A DNA stretch of 64,000 bases. Origin: Candidatus Aalborgicola bjergmarkensis. Lineage in GTDB: Bacteria; Pseudomonadota; Gammaproteobacteria; Burkholderiales; Burkholderiaceae_C. Shown here piece by piece: positions 16,027-25,893 of this stretch. Numbering within the stretch: the stretch's first letter is position 1; every line of letters starts with the position of its first letter. The DNA lies in the NCBI GenBank assembly GCA_016708725.1, contig JADJFE010000030.1:62001-126000 (forward strand), in the 5' to 3' direction. The notes below the pieces were generated by a model. It was not told where the DNA came from and searched no databases. It saw nothing but the letters and a program-made list of their open reading frames with translations. The translations under genes were made by a program, and so were the position numbers.

Positions 16027-17229
16027 TTATGCCGATTGCGCCAAATTTGGCATGGCGACTTCAATCCGGTCGCGTCCGCCGTGTTTGGCGCTGTACAGCG
16101 CCTGATCAGCTGCTGCATACAGAGACGGCAGAAGTCCTTTCTGGTTCTCGGCCAGCCAGGTCAGGCCAAAACTGGCCGTGACTGGCAGCTGCACCTCTTG
16201 CACCAGCAAGGGCCGCTCACGCAGGGTTTTGCGCAATTTTTCAGCTACTGCCAACGCATTTTCCAGGTCCGTGTGCGGCAAGAGCACGATGAACTCTTCC
16301 CCGCCCATGCGCCCCACCAGATCGGTGCTGCGCACGCCTGCACTCAACAATGCGGAAACCTGGCGCAGCACTTCATCGCCCGCCGGGTGGCCATGCCGGT
16401 CGTTGATCTGTTTGAAAAAATCCAGATCGACCATCAACAAGGCAATGCCACCCGGAATACGCTCGGCGCGGGCCAACTCCAACTCGGCCAGGACAGTGAA
16501 CTGGCGCCGGTTGTACAAACCGGTCAGCGCATCACGCTGCGCCAGTATTTCAAGCTCTTGCTGCTTGCGCAACAAAGCCGCGTTGCTGAGACTGAGCTGA
16601 CGGCGCAGCAGCACGGCACGGGTGTACTGATGCCACATAAGCAGCGACAACAAGAGCGAAATAAGCGCGGTTGACAGTGTCTGGATATGCAGACTTGCCA
16701 TAAGCGCTGCATCACCCACCGTAACCCGCAAGAGACTCAAAAACACCAGATACGCCATGCCAAACATGCCAATTGCGAGCAAGGGGCGCATCAGGGACAA
16801 AATTGCAACACCCTGGCAAATGATCAAGAAAGTGGCAATGCCGTGGCCCACGCGCACATCCAGCATGGCCGCCACCATGCCAAAAAACAAATAACTGGCA
16901 CATAGCAGAACCTGCAAAACCACCCCCGTTTGATTGGCCGTTTCGTGGCGCGGCAGATAGCGCTGTGCAAACAAGCCAAAAAAGAGCAACACCAGTGCCT
17001 GCCAGGCTTGCAGCATATACAGGCTATGTGCCCACGCCTGCAACTCCGGGCGGCCTGGGGGTGCCTGGTAGAAAAAAAACCATCCCGTCAGCACCACATG
17101 GATGGGCAGCACAACAAACGTTGCAACACGGAAGCGCCGCAAGGTTTCGATGGTGGCCTCACCCTGAACCTTGCGGTATTCGCTCTTCAGCGTGGCAAGC
17201 CTGGCGCGCAGATCATTCATGTCGTGCAT
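16027..17229 (-). CDS. Membrane diguanylate cyclase (GGDEF domain)
   Basis: This 400-residue protein has a short cytoplasmic N-terminus, about six membrane segments (between residues 35 and 205), a short coiled linker (NAALLRKQQELEILAQRDALTG begins the catalytic domain) and a C-terminal GGDEF domain. The active-site signature is GGEEF, and RSTD lies five residues upstream, the position of the inhibitory I-site, so it is predicted to be an active, product-inhibited c-di-GMP synthase. The N-terminal sensor belongs to no family I can name. It is the partner in principle of the HD-GYP phosphodiesterase at 22706-23986, although the two are not in one operon. Confidence 0.92.
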   Translation of the reverse strand: MHDMNDLRARLATLKSEYRKVQGEATIETLRRFRVATFVVLPIHVVLTGWFFFYQAPPGRPELQAWAHSLYMLQAWQALVLLFFGLFAQRYLPRHETANQTGVVLQVLLCASYLFFGMVAAMLDVRVGHGIATFLIICQGVAILSLMRPLLAIGMFGMAYLVFLSLLRVTVGDAALMASLHIQTLSTALISLLLSLLMWHQYTRAVLLRRQLSLSNAALLRKQQELEILAQRDALTGLYNRRQFTVLAELELARAERIPGGIALLMVDLDFFKQINDRHGHPAGDEVLRQVSALLSAGVRSTDLVGRMGGEEFIVLLPHTDLENALAVAEKLRKTLRERPLLVQEVQLPVTASFGLTWLAENQKGLLPSLYAAADQALYSAKHGGRDRIEVAMPNLAQSA

Positions 17230-17257
17230 TGTTTTATCTCACGTCAAATTCACGTCT

Positions 17258-18115
17258 TCACGTCTGGAAGGCATGCGTGTGGGCCAGCGTCGTAGCCGGT
17301 AACGCATACATCTGTGCGAGCAGGCCCGCCAACGCCCGACCAGCAGCCTCCAGCAGCGCACGCCCCTTCTCAGGCGTTGCCGCTGCGGCATTCCCCACAG
17401 CGCCATGCGGGTTGTAGTCCTGCATTTGCCAGCCCAGCTTGGCACTGTAACCATTGCCAAGAATATCAAACTGCTGCGCCCGCTCTTCGGAGCGCGAGGC
17501 AAAATTTTGCGCAAGCCCCATATCCACCTGCTGCGGTTGCAGCGCCAGCATCATGGAGGTTTCAATATCCCCTGCATGAATGCCGAAGCGATGCTCGTGG
17601 GCACTGAACAAGGACATCACATCTTCACCTTGCGCGCCACGCAGCGGCAGGCCAAACCAATTGGCGCTGTACACCAGCAGCCCCAAGCGTTGGCGCAGAT
17701 CACGCGCAACAATGTCCATCAATCCCACCTGCCCGCCGTGTGCATTAAAGAGCAATAATTTTTTGACGCCACTGGCAGCAACACTTTCGCACATATCGGT
17801 CCACAGCTGGATCACGGTTTGCGCCCGCAAGGTGAGCGTGCCGGGAAAGGCCGCATGCTCCGGACTCAAACCCACTGCCACGGTGGGCAGGAACAATGCG
17901 GCCACCTGGGACGGAATATGCGCCAAAGAGGCCGCGATCACACCCTCCACCAAGGTGCGGTCCACATTCAAGGGCAGGTGCGGCCCATGTTGCTCGATAG
18001 CGGCAAGCGGTAGTACGGCAATCGTACGCTCCAGCACACCATCGGCCTGGCAAATGGCAAAATCACGGGCGGTCCAGTCGGCCCAGAAACGAGAAGTGGG
18101 TATCATGCGCATCAT
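17258..18115 (-). CDS. Creatininase-family amidohydrolase
   Basis: About 285 residues. The metal-site segments of the family are present: LPLAAIEQHGPHLPLNVD near residue 40, LFNAHGGQ in the middle and AGDIETSMML, whose glutamate and aspartate bind metal. Relatives include creatininase, MftE and formamide hydrolases, so the substrate is open. I use the ATG at 18115, which has AAGGGG about 12 bases upstream; other ATGs at 18112 and 18106 and a TTG at 18127 are possible. It is divergent from phaM. Confidence 0.87.
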   Translation of the reverse strand: MMRMIPTSRFWADWTARDFAICQADGVLERTIAVLPLAAIEQHGPHLPLNVDRTLVEGVIAASLAHIPSQVAALFLPTVAVGLSPEHAAFPGTLTLRAQTVIQLWTDMCESVAASGVKKLLLFNAHGGQVGLMDIVARDLRQRLGLLVYSANWFGLPLRGAQGEDVMSLFSAHEHRFGIHAGDIETSMMLALQPQQVDMGLAQNFASRSEERAQQFDILGNGYSAKLGWQMQDYNPHGAVGNAAAATPEKGRALLEAAGRALAGLLAQMYALPATTLAHTHAFQT

Positions 18116-18147
18116 CTTAATTGACAACCCCTTAGGAGTGAATGAAT

Positions 18148-18864
18148 ATGAGTGATTCAGACCACAGCGGCATTGGCAAATTCGTGCCTGGCTTTGATTT
18201 TTTGCAAAATCTGGCCAAAGGAGCCAGCAGCAGCATCCCGCAGATGCCCAACCTGAGCAACTGGGTTGCGCCTACGCTGAACGTGGAGGAACTGGAAGGC
18301 CGGATTGAAGAACTCAAGGCCGTGCATTTCTGGCTGGAACAGAATTCGCGCGCACTGGGCGCCACCATCCAGGCGCTGGAAGTACAAAAAATGACCCTCT
18401 CCACCCTCAAGGGGATGAATTTCAATATCGGTGACGTGGCCAACGCCCTCAAGCTCAAGGCAGCAGAATCGGTGCAGTCGGGCGTGCAGCGTGTGACCGA
18501 GCGTGCGGCTTCCACGGAAAAGACCATTTCGGATGTGGCATCTGGCATCAATCACAGCTTGCGCACCAAGGCCGGCAAGATCGTATCAGTGGCCGGTGGC
18601 CTGGTTGACCCCTTGCACTTGTGGAGCTCCCTATCCCAGCAGTTTCAGCAGATTGCCGCTGGTGCCATGAAGGAGGCAACGGCAAAAACTGCAGCAGATG
18701 TCACCAAAAACTCGGTTGATTTCACCAGAAATGTAGCCACAGGCATGGCGAAGGAGGCGTATAAAACTGCCAAGACGGCAACCAAGCGGGCTACATCGGG
18801 CAGTGGTAACGTCAAACCCACACCCAAACCACTGACCCGCAAGACTCCCCCACGCAAACGCTAA
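18148..18864 (+). CDS. phaM: PhaM-type polyhydroxyalkanoate granule regulator
   Basis: About 238 residues. The central segment ELEGRIEELKAVHFWLEQ, followed by LGATIQALEVQKMTLSTLK, is the PhaM oligomerisation region. In Ralstonia PhaM activates PHA synthase PhaC1 and tethers granules to DNA through a lysine/proline-rich tail. Here the tail is likewise basic (KPTPKPLTRKTPPRKR), after an alanine/lysine/threonine-rich helical region of phasin character. The ATG at 18148 has AGGAG nine bases upstream, better spaced than the ATG at 18142. This implies the cell stores PHA. Confidence 0.85.
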   Translation: MSDSDHSGIGKFVPGFDFLQNLAKGASSSIPQMPNLSNWVAPTLNVEELEGRIEELKAVHFWLEQNSRALGATIQALEVQKMTLSTLKGMNFNIGDVANALKLKAAESVQSGVQRVTERAASTEKTISDVASGINHSLRTKAGKIVSVAGGLVDPLHLWSSLSQQFQQIAAGAMKEATAKTAADVTKNSVDFTRNVATGMAKEAYKTAKTATKRATSGSGNVKPTPKPLTRKTPPRKR

Positions 18865-18906
18865 AACACTAAATCACCAAAACACTAAAACGTTAAGCGC
18901 TTTTGC

Positions 18907-20163
18907 ATGGCACCTTTTCCCTACGCGCACGCCACGCACCCGCAGTGGCAAATAGCCACCGAGTTGGTTCTGGTCCAGCTGCGTGCGCAAATGGCGCAAA
19001 ACACCGCAGCCAAACCCACCCTGGGTCTGCTGTACATCACGGACCATTTCGCCAGTTGCGCCCAGGAGATTTTGGCGTACTTGCAAGTCGATCTGTCACT
19101 GGTAAGCGACTGGTGTGGCACGGTCGGCGTAGGCATTGCTGTCAACAACGTCCAATACTGGGATGAACCGGCCTTAGCCGTCATGTTGCTGGATTTGCCG
19201 CGTGACCAGTACCGGGTTTTCTCGGATGAAGCACCGCTACCACCCGACTTTGAAGCCCATACCGCCCTGGTGCATGCCAGTGGCGATGCGCCTGACCTGA
19301 ACGGTCTGATCGAGGCGATGGCAGCGCGCACCGGGGCGGGCTACGTGTTTGGTGGCGTGACTTCCAGCCGCTCGGCGGACCTGCAGTTCGCCATCAGCAC
19401 CAGTGAACAGAACCGCATGGGCGGGATCGTCAGCAGGGGTCTGAGTGGCGTGGCATTGGGTCCCGATATCGCCCTGATGTCGGAGATTACCCAAGGATGC
19501 ATCCCCATCGCACCCGTGCGCCAGATTACCGCTGCTGAGCGCAATATGGTGCTACAACTGGACGGCGAACCGGCGCTGGATGCACTGGTATCCGATCTGG
19601 AGCTGGTCGGACACCCGCCGCATGAGGCGCTGGAAGTGGTGCGCACCACACTGGTCGGGCTGCAACGCTGTGAAAACCCGCCCGCTCAGGATACGACCGT
19701 GCGCCCGACGGGTAATTTTGGTGACAACGTGGTGGTGCGCCACATCGTCGGGCTGGACCCGCAGCGCAGCGGCATCCTGGTGTCCGACCTGGTGACGGCT
19801 GGCTCCGAACTGGTTTTCTGCCGTCGCGACATGCAATCCGCCCGCGCCGATCTGACACGCATCTGCGCCGAAATCCGCGAGGAGCTGGAATCGCAGGAAC
19901 TGCCGCTCACCACCAACGCCCGTGCCTTGCGCGCTGCGGCCACGGCCAGCGTGCGCCCCGCCGTGCAGCGCATGGCCGGTGCCCTGTACATCAGTTGCAC
20001 GGGTCGCGGCGGCCCGTATTTTGGCGACCCCAACACGGAACTACAGATTATTCGCCGCGTCCTGGGCGATGTGCCTCTGGTGGGCTTTTTTGCCGCTGGC
20101 GAAATCGCCCGCACGCACCTGTACGGCTATACCGGAATACTCACGGTATTTTTAATGAACTAA
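18907..20163 (+). CDS. FIST-domain putative sensory protein
   Basis: A 418-residue protein with FIST-N (about 35-235) and FIST-C (about 240-395) domains. Family-like segments are LGLLYITDHFA, GYVFGGVTSSRS, GLSGVALGPDI and, near the end, CTGRGGPYFG and LVGFFAAGEIA. FIST proteins are predicted small-ligand sensors that often act with signal-transduction proteins. No transmembrane segment and no attached output domain are present. It lies about 40 bp after phaM on the same strand. Confidence 0.88.
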   Translation: MAPFPYAHATHPQWQIATELVLVQLRAQMAQNTAAKPTLGLLYITDHFASCAQEILAYLQVDLSLVSDWCGTVGVGIAVNNVQYWDEPALAVMLLDLPRDQYRVFSDEAPLPPDFEAHTALVHASGDAPDLNGLIEAMAARTGAGYVFGGVTSSRSADLQFAISTSEQNRMGGIVSRGLSGVALGPDIALMSEITQGCIPIAPVRQITAAERNMVLQLDGEPALDALVSDLELVGHPPHEALEVVRTTLVGLQRCENPPAQDTTVRPTGNFGDNVVVRHIVGLDPQRSGILVSDLVTAGSELVFCRRDMQSARADLTRICAEIREELESQELPLTTNARALRAAATASVRPAVQRMAGALYISCTGRGGPYFGDPNTELQIIRRVLGDVPLVGFFAAGEIARTHLYGYTGILTVFLMN

Positions 20164-20180
20164 TGAATTAAGCCAAAACG

Positions 20181-20219
20181 CCCGTGGATAAAGCGGGTGC
20201 AGCTATATATTAAATAGCA
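20181..20219 (-). repeat. Stem-loop intergenic repeat (family member)
   Basis: On the minus strand this reads TATTTAATATATAGCT, then GCACCCG, a short loop and CGGGCG. It matches the element at 54745-54796 and resembles the repeats at 15266 and 15977. It lies between the convergent FIST and membrane-protein genes. Confidence 0.6.
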
Positions 20220-20229
20220 ATAATGGCAA

Positions 20230-20789
20230 TCATGAATCCTGCATGTGCTGTTGCAGGCGGCGCCGCAACGCTGCCAGGCCACGCTTGCAACGGTGTTTGA
20301 CCACTCTACCCATACGCCATGCCCAGGATGCGCGCACCCACGCCAACAACGCTTCCTTCCAGTTGTGCCAACGTGTGTAGATACGTGCGAACCAACCCAG
20401 CTGCATGAGCGCCGGCTGCGTCAAACCGAATAAGCGTGCAACAAGCGCTGTGCCAACAATTTTGGCGCCAATGATGACCAAGGTGCCGGTCAGCACCTGA
20501 CCGTTACCCATGAACCACAGCGCCAGCAATTTGACGGGCAATAGCAGCAAAGTCGGTAAAAAGAACAGTGCCAGGGCAGCATACGGTGGCAAGGCACGTA
20601 TACGGGACTCGATCCAGCGCAGCCCCGGCAAGCGAGCGACCCAGGCCAGGGCACGCTGCAACGGCTCCCAGCCCCACTCCTCAAACAGAATCACCAGGGC
20701 CAGAATGGCGCCCAGCAGCGCCCGCACCAGCCTAAGCGGCCAGCGCAACAGGGTGCGCAAGAGGCCCACAGGCCCGCCGCCGGGTTGCA

Positions 20790-20790
<1 letters not shown>
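20230..20790 (-). CDS. Conserved-type membrane protein of unknown function
   Basis: 186 residues with an N-terminal hydrophobic segment (about 20-37), then PPYAALALFFLPTLLLLPVK and a second pair of hydrophobic stretches to about residue 122. A strongly basic tail follows (HRCKRGLAALRRRLQQH). I recognise no domain. The start codon shares its first base with the end of the tgt frame at 20790, so it is likely cotranscribed downstream of tgt. Confidence 0.7.
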
Positions 20791-21961
<1,171 letters not shown>

Positions 21962-22086
21962 GGTGTGGTTTGAAGGATAAGCGATTGTAGAAGCCAGCAT
22001 GCACCAAGAATTATCAACTTCTTGACATTCAAAAATTCATACCATAACATGGCTCTTTACTTTTCATAAACAAGGAAGCATGCACT

Positions 22087-22353
22087 ATGCCCCAAGTTGC
22101 CGAACCCTATGTTCCCACCCTGCCAGAGTCTGGTGTAGAGGCCGTCGTATCCAGTAAAGGCCAGGTCACCCTGCCAGCCGCCATGCGCACCAAACTAGGT
22201 ATTGGCCCTGGCTCGCACATCCACTTTGAGTTGCGTGGAATGGAACTGGTCATCAAACCAGAAGTTCCCATGAGTGCCTACTACGGGATACTCAAAGGCT
22301 ATGACCTGGGTGATATAGAACCCGAAAAAGAACCCGACCGGGAGTTTGAATGA
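22087..22353 (+). CDS. vapB: AbrB/MazE-type antitoxin (VapB-like)
   Basis: An 88-residue protein with a SpoVT-AbrB swapped-hairpin domain: AVVSSKGQVTLPAAMRTKLG then GSHIHFELRGMELVI. The acidic C-terminus (DIEPEKEPDREFE) would bind the toxin. ATG at 22087 follows AAGGAAG. Its last codon overlaps the toxin start by 4 bp (ATGA), the usual arrangement for autoregulated antitoxin-toxin pairs. Confidence 0.9.
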   Translation: MPQVAEPYVPTLPESGVEAVVSSKGQVTLPAAMRTKLGIGPGSHIHFELRGMELVIKPEVPMSAYYGILKGYDLGDIEPEKEPDREFE

Positions 22354-22721
22354 ATGTCGTTGATTCTTCTGGCTGGATTGAGTTCTTCAAAGCCGGGGCA
22401 AATGGACCAGTTTTCAAACCAGTGATCGAAGACCGACGTCAGTTACTGGTGCCAACCATTGCCCTGTTTGAAGTCCACAAAATTCTCAGCCGCAACCTGA
22501 GCGAAGACCTCGTGCAAGGTTGTATCAACATCATGCGTCTGGGTCGCGTGCTGGATTTGACCGATGCGCGGGCGATTGCCGCTGCCAAGGTGGCTCGGCA
22601 GCACCGGCTGGCTCTGGCGGATGCAGCGATGTACAGCATGGCGCGTGAATTCGATGCCGCTTTCTGGACGCAGGACATCGATTACCAGGGCTTGCCCAGT
22701 GTGCGCTATACGCCAAAGTGA
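22350..22721 (+). CDS. vapC: PIN-domain toxin (VapC-like ribonuclease)
   Basis: A 123-residue PIN protein with the acidic metal-binding residues in place: D5 in MNVVDSSGW, the glutamate in TIALFEVHKIL, the aspartate in LALADAAMYSMA and WTQDIDY near the end. VapC toxins cleave RNA, frequently tRNA, when freed from the antitoxin. Its 3' end overlaps the convergent HD-GYP gene by 16 bp. The pair sits between tgt and queA, two genes usually adjacent in relatives, which suggests insertion. Confidence 0.9.
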   Translation: MNVVDSSGWIEFFKAGANGPVFKPVIEDRRQLLVPTIALFEVHKILSRNLSEDLVQGCINIMRLGRVLDLTDARAIAAAKVARQHRLALADAAMYSMAREFDAAFWTQDIDYQGLPSVRYTPK

Positions 22722-23986
22722 ACGCGCACACGCTCTTCCATGAGCGCGCGCGCACCGTCCTCGGTCGCTTGCGCCAGACGATCAAAAACCGCGCGAGCAA
22801 TGGTACGAAAAACGGCCATCACGCCGGGGTCAAAGTGGCTACCTGTGTCATTTTCCAGAATTTGCATGGCAGCATCAAACCCCATCGGCTCTTTGTAGGG
22901 GCGTTTGGAACACAATGCGTCAAATACATCGGCTATGGCGAAAATGCGTGCTGCCAACGGAATAGCATCTTCTGCCAAGCGGCGCGGGTAGCCTGATCCG
23001 TTCCACTTCTCGTGGTGCGAAGCAACGACAGCATTTGCCCCCGCAAGCCAATCAATACCTCCCACGATATTTTCACCCTGTTCCACATGGGTGCGCATGG
23101 TGTGCATTTCGGCCTCATCGAGACGCCCTGGTTTGAGCAGAATGGCATCGGGTATGCCGATCTTGCCAACGTCGTGCAAAAAACTGCCGACAATCAGTGC
23201 CTGCATTTCCTCGCCCTTCAGACCCATGCTCTCGCCAATACGCGCTGCAATCCAGGCCACGCGGTAGTTGTGCGCTCCGGTATCGGAGTCCCGTTTGGCA
23301 ATAGCCCGGCCCAAGGCTTCCATCATGGCGATATGCGATTCCAGCACTTCCCGTGCCTTGCGCACGTTATCCGCCGACAGGTGCACGACAACAGGATAAA
23401 GCACAGCGCCACATGCCAGGGATGCCAGACAAACCATCAGCGCCATGATCAGCGCACTGTGAAAAATCTGGTTTTGTTGCCAGGCAGGTATGACACGCAC
23501 CCCCTCAAAATACCCGGTAATGGGCATGTTGAGGTCGGTCGCTGAATTACGCAATGGTACAAAAACACGCAAAAGCCACAAATCTGCGGACGGTCTCAGG
23601 CTTTCGTACGATGCCAAACGGTAATGTGGAGCACCATGGGAGGGGAGTTTTGTTTCTACGGCCTCACCTTCGGCGGTGAGTGATTCCGCCAGTTTGCGGC
23701 CTTGGGCATCGTAAATTTCTGCGATGTCAAACATGCCGCCCGCAATCGCATGGGCGGCCATTTTGGCGTTTTTCTCAGCGTTCACGCCCCCCAGATCAAT
23801 CGCATCAAAGCGGTGCAGCAGTCGACCGGATTCTTCGTTGGCCAGCGCGACCACGCTTTCTTCGGCGTTTTCCAACGCCACAAGCCAGGCAACAGGACTG
23901 GCCAGCGAGGCCAATACCAGACTCACCATTGCGATACGCAATGCGGTGCGCTTTTTGAATGGGTCCATGCCAAACATTGTACGCAT
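22706..23986 (-). CDS. Membrane-bound HD-GYP c-di-GMP phosphodiesterase
   Basis: 426 residues. A membrane segment at about 17-38, a periplasmic sensor of about 140 residues and a second membrane segment (about 178-203) precede a cytoplasmic HD-GYP domain. The domain carries GAHNYRVAWIAARIGE, SFLHDVGKIGIPD, and HHEKWNGSGYP, so the HD and GYP motifs are both intact. The protein should hydrolyse c-di-GMP. The start ATG at 23986 overlaps the queA stop by one base, implying coupled translation; a later ATG at 23968 is possible. Confidence 0.92.
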   Translation of the reverse strand: MRTMFGMDPFKKRTALRIAMVSLVLASLASPVAWLVALENAEESVVALANEESGRLLHRFDAIDLGGVNAEKNAKMAAHAIAGGMFDIAEIYDAQGRKLAESLTAEGEAVETKLPSHGAPHYRLASYESLRPSADLWLLRVFVPLRNSATDLNMPITGYFEGVRVIPAWQQNQIFHSALIMALMVCLASLACGAVLYPVVVHLSADNVRKAREVLESHIAMMEALGRAIAKRDSDTGAHNYRVAWIAARIGESMGLKGEEMQALIVGSFLHDVGKIGIPDAILLKPGRLDEAEMHTMRTHVEQGENIVGGIDWLAGANAVVASHHEKWNGSGYPRRLAEDAIPLAARIFAIADVFDALCSKRPYKEPMGFDAAMQILENDTGSHFDPGVMAVFRTIARAVFDRLAQATEDGARALMEERVRVHFGV

Positions 23987-25104
23987 CAGCCAGGACGTGA
24001 AAGTAGCATGGCATCGCCGTAGCTGAAGAAGCGGTACTGGCGTTCAATCGCTGTCTGGTACAACGCACGTATGCGCTGGTAACCGGCAAATGCGCTGACC
24101 AGCATCATCAGGCTGGATTTGGGCAGGTGAAAGTTGGTCAGCAGCAAGTCCGCCATTTTGAAATCAAACCCTGGGGTAATGAAGATACGGGTTTCACCCC
24201 GCGCCACACCGCTGTGCGCCCACGACTCCAGCGTGCGCACCGTCGTCGTGCCCACCGCCACGATGCGCCCACCCCTGGCTCGGCAGTCGGCAATCGCCCG
24301 CTGCGTGTTCGCAGGAACTTCATACCACTCGCTATGCATCTGGTGCTTCGATAAATTTTCCGTCTTGACCGGCTGGAATGTTCCGGCGCCCACATGCAGC
24401 GTGATGTCCGCACGCCCGATACCCTTGGCAGCCAGTTGCTCCAGCAAGGTTTCGTCAAAGTGCAAAGCGGCAGTGGGCGCGGCCACAGCTCCAGGATTTT
24501 TCGCAAACACCGTCTGGTAGCGCTGCACATCCTCTGGCGCGTCGGCATGCGTAATGTAGGGTGGCAAAGGAACATGCCCATGGCGCTCCAGCAGCGTGTA
24601 CGGACTATCACCTGCATCATTGCCCAGTTCCAGATGAAACAAGGCACCGTCGGCATCCGGCCAGCGCCCCAACACGGTGGCATGAAAACCATCTTCACAC
24701 CCAGGTGCGCACAGCAGCCGGATGGTGGTACCTGGTTTTGGCTTGTTACTCACACGCAGGTGTGCGGCCACCCGATTGTCTTCCAGCACACGTTCCACCA
24801 GCACCTCCAGCTTGCCGCCCGTGTCTTTCGTGCCAAACAAACGGGCATGCAACACCTTGGTGTCGTTGAACACCAGCAAGTCACCTGCGCGCAGCAAGGC
24901 TGGCAGCGCGCGGAAAATGCGATCCACCGGCTCCGCAGCCGTGGCATCGAGCAGGCGTGACGCTGTGCGCTGCGGCGCCGGATGCTGCGCAATCAGCGCT
25001 TCGGGCAATACAAAATCAAAATCGCTGAGGGTGAATGCCCGACGGGCATCGGAAAAATCGGAAAAGCCGGAAGAATGGGGGTAATCAGGAATCAAGGCAG
25101 GCAC
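23986..25104 (-). CDS. queA: S-adenosylmethionine:tRNA ribosyltransferase-isomerase
   Basis: The body matches QueA from DFDFVLPEALIAQHPAPQRT to the C-terminus, with VFNDTKVLHARLFG, TLHVGAGTFQPVK and NFHLPKSSLMMLVSAFAG as family blocks. It makes epoxyqueuosine on tRNA after Tgt has inserted preQ1. The start is unclear. No ATG lies close to the conserved N-terminus; GTG at 25104 or TTG at 25095 are the nearest candidates, neither with a good ribosome site. The frame itself runs up to 25317, through the divergent amidotransferase start, and that part is not native. Confidence 0.92.
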   Translation of the reverse strand: MPALIPDYPHSSGFSDFSDARRAFTLSDFDFVLPEALIAQHPAPQRTASRLLDATAAEPVDRIFRALPALLRAGDLLVFNDTKVLHARLFGTKDTGGKLEVLVERVLEDNRVAAHLRVSNKPKPGTTIRLLCAPGCEDGFHATVLGRWPDADGALFHLELGNDAGDSPYTLLERHGHVPLPPYITHADAPEDVQRYQTVFAKNPGAVAAPTAALHFDETLLEQLAAKGIGRADITLHVGAGTFQPVKTENLSKHQMHSEWYEVPANTQRAIADCRARGGRIVAVGTTTVRTLESWAHSGVARGETRIFITPGFDFKMADLLLTNFHLPKSSLMMLVSAFAGYQRIRALYQTAIERQYRFFSYGDAMLLSRPG

Positions 25105-25154
25105 GCAGTTGTTATGGTAAAACACCCTTTTGCCGCACGGCACACGGGCAACAA

Positions 25155-25173
25155 AGCTACTTATTTTATAGCA
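25155..25173 (-). repeat. Short AT-rich intergenic repeat (family member)
   Basis: The minus strand reads GCTATAAAATAAGTAGCT immediately upstream of the amidotransferase start codon. It resembles the AT-rich arm of the elements at 20181 and 54745, but lacks their CCCG/CGGG stem. Confidence 0.4.
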
Positions 25174-25893
25174 ATGAACATTTGCATTCTTGACAACGAT
25201 ATTCTCGATGGTCCAATGGCGGCGTCGTACTCCAGCTTTGCTGCGCTGTTCGTGCGTTTGTTCGAACGGGTCGGCGCGCAGTGGACCTTTACGGCATTCC
25301 AGACCCCGCTCGGACACTACCCTGATTCGTTCGACACATTCGACGCCATTGTTCTCACCGGCAGCCGGGCGGACGCATTTTCCGATGCGCCATGGGTGGT
25401 GGAGTTACGCAAGCGGGTCACGCAGCTGTTGCAAGCCCGCAAAAAAATGCTGGGTGTATGCTTTGGGCATCAACTGGTTGCCCTGTGCATGGGCGCACCT
25501 GTCACGCGCGCGCCACAGGGCTTGGGGGAGGGCCGCATGGCCTACACCTGGCACCGCCCCGACCTGCCGTACTGCGCCCAACGCACAGAAATCGCACTCC
25601 TGGCCAGCCACCAGGACCAGGTACTGGAGTTGCCCACAGGTGCCTCTCTGGTGGCCAGCAGCGCATTTTGTCCGGTAGCAGCGTTTACCGTGGACCAGCA
25701 CGTGTTGTGCATTCAGCCCCATCCGGAATTTACAACGGATATCAGTGCCTACCTGCTGGACGAATGCCGCGCCTTGCTGGGGGAAGACAAGTACCACCAA
25801 AGCATGGCCAGTCTGGCACTGGGGCATGAGGGCGAGCAGTTTGCGCGCATGGTCATGGCATTTCTGGAACAGGATGCAACGCCATGTGCCTGA
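25174..25893 (+). CDS. Class I glutamine amidotransferase (GMP-synthase-like)
   Basis: A 239-residue GATase1 domain. The nucleophile is C96 in GVCFGHQ, and the histidine and glutamate of the triad are in QPHPEF. AIVLTGSRADAF is the loop before the nucleophile, as in stand-alone amidotransferases that resemble GuaA or gamma-glutamyl hydrolases such as PuuD. No synthetase domain follows, so the acceptor is unknown. Its last 10 bp overlap the NRDE gene, indicating an operon. Confidence 0.88.
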   Translation: MNICILDNDILDGPMAASYSSFAALFVRLFERVGAQWTFTAFQTPLGHYPDSFDTFDAIVLTGSRADAFSDAPWVVELRKRVTQLLQARKKMLGVCFGHQLVALCMGAPVTRAPQGLGEGRMAYTWHRPDLPYCAQRTEIALLASHQDQVLELPTGASLVASSAFCPVAAFTVDQHVLCIQPHPEFTTDISAYLLDECRALLGEDKYHQSMASLALGHEGEQFARMVMAFLEQDATPCA

